From: Adiantum capillus-veneris
Taxonomy: Eukaryota > Streptophyta > Polypodiopsida > Polypodiales > Pteridaceae
Assembly: GCA_014529385.2 (NCBI GenBank)
Contig: CM043952.1
Span: forward strand, 72,012,799-72,076,798
Direction of reading: 5' to 3'
Length of the DNA stretch: 64,000 bases
Below are positions 46,808 to 55,693 of this stretch, in pieces. The position numbers were made by a program, and so were the translations under genes. Positions within the stretch are counted from its first letter, which is position 1. Every line of letters starts with the position of its first letter. Under the pieces are notes generated by a model, which saw only the letters and a program-made list of their open reading frames with translations, searched no databases and had not been told where the DNA came from.

Positions 46808-47377
46808 ACCCTTTAAAATTAAAGGGGCAAACTTGCTAAAAAGTTTGCATAATATAAATATATAGATAGTACTAAGTATTATGACTTTTTGACAAAACAA
46901 AGAAGTCAAAACTAAGTCTTTTCATTTTCTACCATCAGAGTAGCTACTTTCCCGTCACTTTTTCATTTCAAATCTACCTTTCACTTTTACATTTCAAACC
47001 AAATGTTTCTTAAGGTTCTTGAAATAAAGGAGAGAATGACACATGGATGGCCTCTCCTTCCTTGAAAATTTTAAGCTCAATTATATATAGTACTAGTATG
47101 TGACCCGCGCGTTGCTGCGGTTAGAAAATGCATGTCTTCTATTTTTACAACTACAAAAGTGAAAAATTATATAGATTCCATTATTCTACATATATACACT
47201 CTCTTGAATTCAAAAAAGAATGATTCAGAACATCTCTCTATGGATTCTCAAATAAAAATATACATGCAAGAGGCAACAAATATTCCTTTAATACCAAGCT
47301 TAGTAGGTTCTCACACATTACATAGGATTTTCTAGCCCTTATTCAATGGATCTAGGTTCTTTGTAGCTATTGAAGAG

Positions 47378-47713
47378 AACACACACACACACACACAAAG
47401 ATTAATATTTCTATTCTTCTCCTCCTCCTCCCTTCTCTTTGTTTAATTGGATAGTTCTCTGGGTTGGTGGTAGTTGCTTAATTTTCTCTCCCTCCCCAGT
47501 GCCCAAAAAAACTTTAAATACTAAATTCCTTCATATTTTGAAGGTTTTTTTACCTTCTAATTTAAAATTTAGAGGTAACGTTTCAAAATTTGTAGGTGCC
47601 ATTACACTTTTTTCTTGAGCTTTTCTCCCAATTCATGAAGTCTCCAACTTTTGGTGTTTGTCATACAATAGAAGTCGCTTCTTGTTAAGCAGCATGCTAC
47701 ACACACACACACA

Positions 47714-47772
<59 letters not shown>
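47378..47772 (+). repeat. (AC)n and (AG)n tracts
   Basis: CA runs at about 47380-47397 and 47699-47715, the second directly followed by AG up to 47770. This is the order CA then GA, opposite in purine content to the CT-CA tracts elsewhere. Confidence 0.93.
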
Positions 47773-48035
47773 AGAGAGTATATAATTGTCTAAGAAAAAA
47801 GAGAGCTACAGAGGGCCTGCTATCTCCATGATGACGGAGAATTTAACCTTAATTAGCTCAAAGGAGCTGCTGCACATTTTTGGTCAAGATGGAAGATGAT
47901 CATACCTATGTGTACCACGTCTGAGAGATGCAGCTGGCCATGGAAGTGAAGAAGATGTGTAGTGTCATTGCCACCCAATGAGGCCATCTTGTGAGGAGTA
48001 CCATCACCACTTGATTGCACTCACATTGAGCTGGT

Positions 48036-48332
48036 ATGCTAAAGATGGATAGTTCCAAGCCTTTAGAAGAGGTGAAAAGAAGCATAGCTCATGTTTGCTC
48101 ATTGGATGACTTATACATTAGACTCGACATTCTCGAGTCCATGGGATTGGCCCCTAACTTGATGTAAAAAGAGATGAAGAATTGTTTATGGACATCGAAG
48201 CATGTTGCTGGGCCGCTAGACTTCAATGGATCATCTCCATACACATCCCACATTCACGCAAACCAACACTTCAAGAAAGCATTAATGTGTTAGACATCTT
48301 GCAAGGTCTAGATGAGGGATAATCTCCCTCTC
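48036..48332 (+). pseudogene. unrecognised coding fragment in Helitron B
   Basis: 85 codons from ATG 48036 to TAG 48291 hold a single internal TAA. They read MLKMDSSKPLEEVKRSIAHV, CSLDDLYIRLDILESMGLAP, then KEMKNCLWTSKHVAGPLDFN. With one frame change the text continues as ESINVLDILQGLDEG to a stop near 48321. The composition is normal for protein and helical. I do not recognise it. Its position in a non-autonomous Helitron suggests a captured gene piece. Confidence 0.4.
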
Positions 48333-48399
48333 CCTCTTCACCATCATCATTAGATGTTGGATCAATGACACCTTCAATAAATAATGCATAAGGCACTGA

Positions 48400-49650
48400 A
48401 ACACCTTCCTCTTCCTACTAAAAATCTAAAAAGGGTTAGGTTTAGTGCAATCCCACCTAGAAATGTATTTGAGTGTACGCTTACTGTAATCAAATGCAGG
48501 TTTTTCAAGTTTTTTGGGAAAAATATTGTGTATTTAAGTGCTAAAAAGAAACCTAGGTTTAATGTGATCTAGCCTGCAAAATAAAACCTTCAAATATAGT
48601 AAATTTGACTCTAAAATTTCTTATACATAGGTTTTCCAAGTTTTTGGGAGAAAGTATTGTGTATCTCAATGCTGAAAAAAAACCTACATTCAGTGTAATC
48701 TAACCTACAAATATAGTAAATTTGTCTCTAAAAATTCTCATATGTAGGTTTTCCAAGTTTTTGGGAGAAAGTATTGTGTATCTCAATGCTAAAAAAAAAC
48801 CTACATTCAGTCTAATCTAACCTACAAATTTTGAGATTTACCTCTAAATAATAGATTTGAAGGTAAGAACTCTTACAAAGTTTAGAAAAACTTAGTGTTA
48901 AAACCATCAAATACAATAAATTTGCCTCTAAAAATTCTCATAGGTAGTTTTTTCAGAATTTTGAAAAAAGCATTGCGTACCTGAGTGCTCGAAGAAAATC
49001 TAAGTTTAATGTAAATATAGTAAATTTGCCTCCTTGGAAAGTGACCCCAAAGAGCAAGAAGCCCTAAGAATGGGGGTGCCAAGGGCCACATAAGTGCATT
49101 CCAAGAGGTTACATTTAAATATGGTGTACATGTTGACCAAAACATTTTTCAAACAAAAAGGTTTTTTTTAAAAGAGCCCTTGAATAGCCATTTTAGTTTG
49201 CTCATGTCAAATACTTGCATGATGCCATATGCCTTTGAGATATAAGGATACACCATTGTATCTGTACACAAGCCCTCACCTTGCCTCATGTGAAAACTAC
49301 TTAGAGCTTCCTTGCCCCACCATTCTCCTTCCAGACATATGTGGCATCCTAAACTACAAACATTGATACATGGAGAAAAGCACTCTATATCCAAGTGCTC
49401 GAAGAAAAACCTAGATTAAGTGTAATCCCACCTACAAATTTTGAGGTTTACTTCTAAATTCTAGATTTGTAGTTGAAAAAGCACACAAAGCTCAGAGAAA
49501 TTAGTAGGGATGATTTATATATCAAAGGGGAGGCATACAATCATCATACATGCAATCTGAGAAATTCAAATATAAAAACTTTCAAATATAGTAAATTTGT
49601 CTTTACAATTCTATCATATGTTAGGTGTTTTTAAATTTCAATCTTTTGTG
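48400..49650. repeat. degenerate tandem array, unit about 125-150 bp
   Basis: Successive copies of the blocks AAAAAACCTAYRTTYAGTGT, AATCTAACCTACAAAT, AAATATAGTAAATTTGYCTC and GGTTTTCCAAGTTTTTGGGA recur at least six times with drift. The same array resumes at 51010-51540 beyond the piggyBac-like element. Confidence 0.75.
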
Positions 49651-49661
49651 GAATTCTTTAA

Positions 49662-51001
49662 CACTAGGTTAGTAATGGGACACTTTTATGTCCTGGGACA
49701 CTTTTATGTCCTGTTAAGTGACCATTTTCCTTGAATTATGTCAAGAGTTTCAAAATGGATTTTGAGGTGCTATCTGTCTAGAAAGTTGTCTCATGAGTTG
49801 AAAAAAAGTCGACATTTTTTTGGAATATCAATTCCATCTTTAACCTTGTCTTTGCACAACATTTCACAACCTAAACTGTGTGAAAAAATGGGTCCTGTTT
49901 TTGGCTTTTTTTTAACTTTTTGCAACTATACCACTCTAGAATTCATGTTTGTGAGGTCTATAATGCTAGAGAACTATCTTTAGTAGTCCTCAACATGTCC
50001 TGATGCTTCTAGGGAGAAATAAATGTTAAAGTTGTAAGTTATGACCAAATTACAAAAATTGTCAAATCCTGTTTTTTAGCCAATTTTAGCTCTTCTATGA
50101 TTTTTTTGGTGGCTTTCATGATATCCAAATGTAGTTTTGATTTTCTATGTCGCATATTGTAACATAAAGCTAATATTCCTTGAGTTTTGGGGCACCTAAT
50201 ACCCTATTTTGCATAGTAGACAACGATGGTTGATTTTTTCAATTATTGAAGAAAACGAAACATTCTAGTATATCAAGTATAGCTTTTTCAATATTGTTAG
50301 TTTCTTGTGACAACTACATGCATTTTGTAGATAGTAACCATATCTAGTCATAAGGATCAAATTTGGCTAGATATTGAATAGTTTCTATGGGATTCTACAA
50401 CTCATAATATTGAACCCAGTTATTTCATGTTTGCTGTATTTAGCACTTCATCTTTTTCCCCAAGATTCCTCTTGGTAAGAGATGTATTATTCTTTTGACA
50501 TGCTCCATGGCTCCTTATGAACCTAAAGGACGATAGGGAACTAAGAAAACATGCATATATTATTTGTATTGAGCGTGGCTATAGAAACTTTGATGATAGG
50601 TTTGCAGAATGGTAAAAATTCAACTTTTTTGTACCTATTTTTTTTGGCAATACAAAAAGTAGAGAGTGAGAAGCAATCATATGTTCTGATCACCAACCCA
50701 TTGAAGTTAACTAGGGAATTTATCTCAAGTCCTAAAAAAATCCCTAATCTTATTTTTATGCAGCAAAATATAAGAAATGAGTGTTTTGATGAAAATGTAC
50801 TGGTCCATCAACTTTGGAGGCTTGGTGTGACCAAAAGATGAGAAATTTTACAAGTTTCTTATTTTTTCCATGTGTAGGAGGCCTTGAACTATAACCTCAT
50901 GAAAGGATTTTACAAAATGAGTGGATCTACTATGCTTTTGGAGGTTTTTTTCAAAACCCTGAAAGGACACTTTTATGTCCTGTTAGGTTACCAACCTAGT
51001 G
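49662..51001. mobile_element. piggyBac-like TIR element at TTAA, 1,340 bp
   Basis: The ends are CACTAGGTTAGTAA and, reversed, CACTAGGTTGGTAA (14 bp, one mismatch). TTAA lies directly outside both (49658-49661 and 51002-51005), the hallmark target of piggyBac elements. Just inside is the near-palindrome GGACACTTTTATGTCC, twice on the left (49678-49714) and once on the right (50965-50980). It interrupts the degenerate array. The internal frames at 49738-49983 and 50551-50841 are not recognisable as transposase, so it is probably non-autonomous. A CACTA element is unlikely, because the adjacent 3-mers taa and tta do not form a duplication. Confidence 0.62.
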
Positions 51002-51009
51002 TTAAGAGC

Positions 51010-51545
51010 CCTTGATCGCAACCTCCAAATTTAGTAAGAACCTTCAAATTTAAAGGCAAATCTCCAGATTCATAGACAAATTTTAGGAATATCATGTAAA
51101 GACCTTTAAATATAATTTTCTCACATGTAAGTTTTTCAAGTTTTTGAAACAGAGCAATATGTATCTGAGTACTCGAAAAAAGGCTAGGTCTAGTGTAATA
51201 CCACCTACAACTTTTAAATTATAGATTTGAAGGTGAGGAAACCCATGAAGTTTATCAAAGCTTAGTGTAAAAACACTCAAATAGACAAAATATCAAGACT
51301 CATCTATAGATTTTCTAAGCTTTTGGGAAAAAGCACTATATATCGAAGTGCTAAAAAGACTTAGGTTTGGTGTAATTCCACCTATAGATCTGAGATTTAT
51401 CTCTAAATTCTAATTTCAAGGTGAGAATGCTTAACAAAGGTTTAGTGTAATCCCACCCACAAATTTTGAGATTTACCTTAAAATTCTAATTTGAAATTGA
51501 GAACACCTACAAAGTTCAAAAAACTTTAGCACAATTTTTTTAAAA
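51010..51545. repeat. continuation of the degenerate tandem array
   Basis: The same unit blocks as at 48.4-49.65 kb (TAGTGTAATMCCACCTACAA, TTTTCAAGTTTTTGRAA) continue after the TTAA element. Confidence 0.7.
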
Positions 51546-51684
51546 ACATAGTCAACAATTTACTGTGCTTTCTGTCGTTGTCAACTTGCAATTGCTCGCC
51601 ACCCGTCCTACATTTTTTCCATGTCCTAGATTCGTTATCTTGGGCTTACTCGATTTTGTTCGTCATTGGCTATGGGACCAATTG

Positions 51685-51689
<5 letters not shown>

Positions 51690-51746
<57 letters not shown>

Positions 51747-51820
51747 CAAAGTACTCACTATTTTCTCTCTTGTCATTAAATCCCCACATATTCTGTCATT
51801 CTCTCTCACCACTGAGTAAG

Positions 51821-51880
<60 letters not shown>

Positions 51881-51922
51881 ACACACACACACACACAGAG
51901 AATGCGGACAATTGTGATCTCA

Positions 51923-51992
<70 letters not shown>

Positions 51993-52076
51993 TGCACGTA
52001 CGTAGACAACGGGCAATTGTGATATCCTGTTCTCTCTCACACACACATTCACACACACAAAGAGTGAGTACTCTAG

Positions 52077-52143
<67 letters not shown>

Positions 52144-52297
52144 AACAAACTTGGGTGTGCGCATAGGCTCACTCAGCTAGATTGGACTCTCTCTCACACA
52201 CACCACCAAGAATGCCCAGTCACACTGTAGGTTGAGATTCGAGTCTCATACGCACACATAGCCAACGGCCAATTGCGTTTCTGCTTCTTCTTCTTCT

Positions 52298-52339
<42 letters not shown>

Positions 52340-52350
52340 CACACACAATA
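51690..52350 (+). repeat. cluster of five CT/CA compound microsatellites
   Basis: CT runs, most ending in CA runs, at 51690-51741, 51824-51896, 51928-51990, 52080-52143 and 52285-52350. Between them GACAACGGGCAATTGTGAT-like spacers recur, so the array grew by duplication of spacer plus tract. Confidence 0.9.
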
Positions 52351-52428
52351 ACACATGAACACCACATACACACATCACGGACGCGAACGCATGCACGAGA
52401 AGCTGTTTTGCAGGGGAAGATTGGACTG

Positions 52429-52621
52429 ATAACTTCAAGCACTGAGGTCGTCAGACTGCAGGTTATTTCATGGAGTTCCCAACGTGGACATTTGTGCAAG
52501 CTCCAATGGATGACACGTGGAAGGCCTCTCCTTGCTTGGAAAATTTAAGCTCCATTATATATGTATAGATTTACTTTAAGATTATTTTGATCAATAAAAT
52601 TCTTTTGGCACTCTCTTTGAG

Positions 52622-52695
<74 letters not shown>

Positions 52696-52910
52696 CCCTT
52701 CCATTTTGGGGCTATTCGAGACCTTCAAGCATTGAGATCGTCAGGCTGCACGTTATATCGTGGAGTTCAAAACATGGATATTTGTGCAAGCTGCAATGAA
52801 TGACATGTGGAAGACCTCTCCTTGCTTGAAAAATTTAAGCTCCAATATATATGTATAGGTTTACTTTAAAATTATTTCGATCAAGAAAAAAAATTAACAC
52901 TCTTTGAGAC

Positions 52911-52945
<35 letters not shown>

Positions 52946-52976
52946 TTACATACACCCTTCCATTTTGAGGCTATTT
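52429..52976 (+). repeat. tandem pair of Helitron 5' ends with CT/CA tracts
   Basis: Unit 1 (52429-52720) and unit 2 (52721-52976) both hold CTTCAAGCAYTGAGRTCGTC, the Helitron-like CTCTCCTTGCTTGRAAAATT and TTAAGCTCC tail, ATATATGTATAG, TTTGAGACC(CT)n(CA)n and CCCTTCCATTTTG. Minus-strand TCTATACATATATAATGG starts at 52569. The second copy starts CCTATAC at about 52856. Confidence 0.85.
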
Positions 52977-53187
52977 GAGATCATAGTTAGTGTATTAATT
53001 AGGATTTAGTGTATTAATCAAAAAATCGTAGTTAGATTCCAAGTTCATCTTGAAATAAATCGACAAAATTTTGCTAGTGTGCATAGGAACAATTTCTTAA
53101 ATTCTAAAATTTTATGGCCATTTGCTTTCCAAAAGCAAAGTTGAGCCACCCTTCAATCAAGGAAAAGTAAAGTTGAAAAAGTACAGT

Positions 53188-53645
53188 CAAACCTTTTTCT
53201 TATACTTCAAAAGGTTAAAAATTGAAGGCCTAACCTTTTCCTTATACTTTGAAAGGTTAAAAATTGAAGGCCCCAAAAGTTTCACAAGTTCCAAGATTCC
53301 AGGTTTTAAAGAAATGGGACATTTTGTAAGGTTTTCTTTGAATTGATGCAAAGAAATGGGACATTTTGTAAGGTTTCCTTTGAATTGATGCAGTGAGTGA
53401 CACATGGAGGGGTTCTTTGAGCTTGAAAATCTCAAGTTGCATAATAGAAGTATAGAAGATAGATGAAAAAGAAATTCCTTTGATTTTACATTTTGACTAA
53501 AGCTGAAAAGCTAAGCTGCTTGTTGTTTCCTACAATCTTACTCTCTCTTTTGCATTTTAGAGAGGTTTTCTCTTGAGTGATGCTTGTTGTTTCCTACAAT
53601 CTTACTCTCCCTTTTGCATTTTAGAGAGGTTTTCTCTTGAGTGAA
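53188..53645. repeat. three short tandem duplications
   Basis: About 39 bp (CTTATACTTYRAAAGGTTAA at 53200 and 53239), 40 bp (AAAGAAATGGGACATTTTGT at 53309 and 53349) and 64 bp (TGCTTGTTGTTTCCTACAAT at 53517 and 53581). Each is two copies. Confidence 0.88.
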
Positions 53646-53713
53646 GCAGTGAGTAACACATGGAGGGTCTCTCCTTCCTTGAAAAATTTAAGCTGCATTA
53701 TAAAGAGTATAGA
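53460..53713 (-). mobile_element. Helitron 5'-end fragment
   Basis: At 53713 the minus strand begins TCTATACTCTTTATAATGC and continues with the shared TTAAATTTTTCAAGGAAGG block, with plus base T at 53714. Only about 250 bp of this Helitron is present before Helitron A's end at 53463. It could be the host element into which A jumped. Confidence 0.55.
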
Positions 53714-54072
53714 TGGTGGCATCAACTCTCTTCCGTTGCTAATGCAAGGACCTCCTCTATATAAGGATTTGTAAACAGGTACAGAATGGTGTTTGTTATG
53801 ATTTCCATACATGAAAACAACTACAGGGCCTCAGGACTAGGTAACACCTATTTTTAATGCGGGCCAAGTAATGGGATCGATGACCTGGAAGTTCACGCAC
53901 GAAGATCGAAAAGATCGCAACCGTAGACGTTTGCTTAAAGACTAAACCTGGACACGTACTAAACCAAGACTGCTCAAAAACTAAACCTACACAGGCACTA
54001 AACCTGGACAACATGGCCAATGCACCTCGAACTCACAATATTATAACGTCAAAACGGTTTGGGATACACATT

Positions 54073-54270
54073 GAGCGCGCGGGTGAGATGGTTAGCCCGT
54101 TCGACGCTAAAGGCGGACCTCCGAGATCCCGGGTTCAAATCGCACCAATGCGCTTCGTTTTTCTCATTGGCTATGTTTAGCGCCCCTTCCCCCCCCCCCC
54201 CAATTTTTCGACGACGTGCCTCGGTTTTAAATTCCGCCCACAACCCCGATCGTGGATCCAATTACTTTGC
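54073..54270 (+). mobile_element. tRNA-related SINE
   Basis: GGGTGAGATGGTTAGCCCG at 54081 resembles a pol III A box, and GGGTTCAAATCGC at 54130 is a B box (GGTTCRANNCC), about 49 bases apart as in tRNA genes. The intervening bases do not fold into a proper tRNA and no anticodon can be assigned. The rest, with a C-run at 54190-54202, is tRNA-unrelated. I infer a SINE; the 3' border is uncertain. Confidence 0.5.
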
Positions 54271-54480
54271 ATAGGTGTTACTTAGTGCCGAGGACTACCG
54301 GTTGTGACTAACTTTGTGCATTGTTCTTGTCCACTACTAAACATGGCTCTTGTGGAGATGCCCATAAAATTGTACTTGCTTGTTGAGGGGAATGTTCAAT
54401 GGATATATCAAAGGAAGCTCTCGATAGCTTTCCACAATTATTCGCACGTTATGAATTACGACATCATCATGAAGTTCTGT

Positions 54481-54599
54481 GGGCGAGCACCGCACACCTA
54501 GCTAGGTGCGGTTGGGGGCAAGCCCCCCCCCCCCCCCCCCCCCCCCCCCGCCCCCGCGGCCAAATCGCACCTAGCTAGGTGTGCGATGACGAGCCTCCC
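54481..54599. mobile_element. foldback element with poly-C loop (copy 2)
   Basis: Arms GCACCGCACACCTAGCTAGG and, reversed, CATCGCACACCTAGCTAGGT flank a loop holding C27 at 54523-54549. The arms themselves contain the palindrome CCTAGCTAGG. Confidence 0.8.
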
Positions 54600-54634
54600 A
54601 CGTTGTGAATTACGACAACATCATGAGGTGCTAC

Positions 54635-54742
54635 GGGCGAGCACCGCACACCTGGCTAGGTGCGGTTGGGGCCAATGGGTTGCCCCCCCCCCCCCCCGCC
54701 CCCAAAAACCGCACCTAGCTAGGTGTGCGGTGCCGAGCCTGC
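54635..54742. mobile_element. foldback element with poly-C loop (copy 3)
   Basis: The layout is the same as copy 2, with a C-run at 54683-54697. The preceding TGAATTACGACAACATCATG repeats the sequence before copy 2 (54450-54470), so flank and element were duplicated together. Confidence 0.8.
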
Positions 54743-54756
54743 AGAAGCTTATGAAG

Positions 54757-55690
54757 TTGCACACTATGGAAAACCTGGGAAAGAGGACCTCCTTTTGAAA
54801 AGGGAAGCCATCTTAAACTTCTCGTATATGGAAGTACGCAGAGAGCAGAAAGCATAAGTGAGCAAAAGAATTCTTAATTGCTTGTTATGGAGCGAATGGA
54901 CATAGAAGCATGCAGAGGAAGCAAACACTCTTAATTGCTTTATTTTTTAAGGGGAAGAGACATGGCAAGTTTGCAGATGAAGCAAAAACACGCACAGATA
55001 CACTTTTGAATTTCAACAGCTTCACCGTTCTTTGCCTACCTAGACGTAGGTGCAGCACTTTCAAAGTATGCACACATGATGAAAGCTCATGAAACTGCTG
55101 GCATTCTTAACTTTTCCAATAAGAATGTTGCTGACCTCCGGGCATATAAAAAGGGAGGCAACAGTCAAACCGCATTGTGAATCCTTTTCAGCGGCGTGAA
55201 TGGTACATCAGAAAAGTTCAGCAATTTTTAACTCATGGGCACGGTATTAGAATGCTCCTATGAGGAATAATCTGTCCAAGGTGAATTATGTGCTTTAGTA
55301 TGTCCACAGCAAGAGATAGAGAACACCACATCAAATTTAGTTTTGGCAAAAAGAAACCATCTCATATATAACAATGGAGTAAAGAAAATATATTAAATGG
55401 AAATGCGCACCACTTCATTATCTAAACTTTCTACAGCTTAACCAGGACGAGTTTTATTGCATTCAGGAGCATTCTGTGGTAACAGAAGTTTGGACTAACT
55501 TACACTTCTATGTACACGACTTTGTACCTTTCTATATAATCTGTCAAAGCAAGTTCCTACACTGTCATCTACAATTAAGTAACACGCTCATGGTGCAGAT
55601 GGCTTTTATAGTTAAATTCCTAACGCTAACGCATGCGCACAAGAACAAGCTTACATTCACATCTACTTCAGCCTCACTGCCAAGTACTTC
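54757..55690. other. downstream region of HSP70; no gene seen
   Basis: This includes the 3' untranslated sequence of the minus-strand HSP70 on its right side. No poly-A site can be fixed from sequence alone. No conserved frame is visible. Confidence 0.5.
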
Positions 55691-55693
55691 TAC

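Larger units (their letters stand above)
41009..47092 (-). mobile_element. Helitron A (3' part), minus strand
   Basis: On the minus strand the 3' end is CTAG (41012-41009), preceded by the hairpin CCGCAGCAACGCGCGG (six G:C pairs, one bulge, loop AAC) and the spacer GTCACATA. The next plus-strand base, 41008, is A, as expected for insertion between A and T. The other side reaches 47092, where the minus strand reads TACTATATATAATTG. This is the 5'-terminal region of a Helitron without its first bases, and Helitron B begins exactly there. No Rep/helicase sequence is seen, so it is non-autonomous. It holds a MITE, a coding fragment and many microsatellites. Confidence 0.7.
47093..53459 (-). mobile_element. 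Helitron B, minus strand, probably nested in Helitron A
   Basis: The 3' end is CTAG at 47096-47093, with the same hairpin and spacer as Helitron A and A at 47092. At the right end the minus strand reads TCTTCTATACTTCTATTATG from 53459. The next plus bases, TAGA then T (53460-53464), are what is missing from the 5' end of Helitron A: adding TCTA to its TACTATATATA gives the canonical TCTATACTATATA start. Element B therefore seems to sit 4 bases inside the 5' end of A, in an A/T site. Homologous blocks (ACCAAGCTTRGKAGSTTCTCA, CTAGCCCTTRTTCAA) follow the 3' ends of both. No Rep/helicase sequence is seen. An alternative right end is 53456. Confidence 0.62.

Noticed and set aside
48400-49650. CRISPR-like array
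   Set aside because: The repeats are long, AT-rich, degenerate and without unique spacers of fixed length, and the DNA is clearly eukaryotic.
49662-51001. CACTA (En/Spm) element because the ends begin CACTA
   Set aside because: The adjacent 3-mers are taa and tta, not a direct duplication, whereas TTAA is present on both sides as expected for piggyBac-type insertion.
54081-54142. Functional tRNA gene
   Set aside because: A and B boxes are present, but the arms do not pair into a cloverleaf and no anticodon loop can be placed. SINE-like origin fits better.
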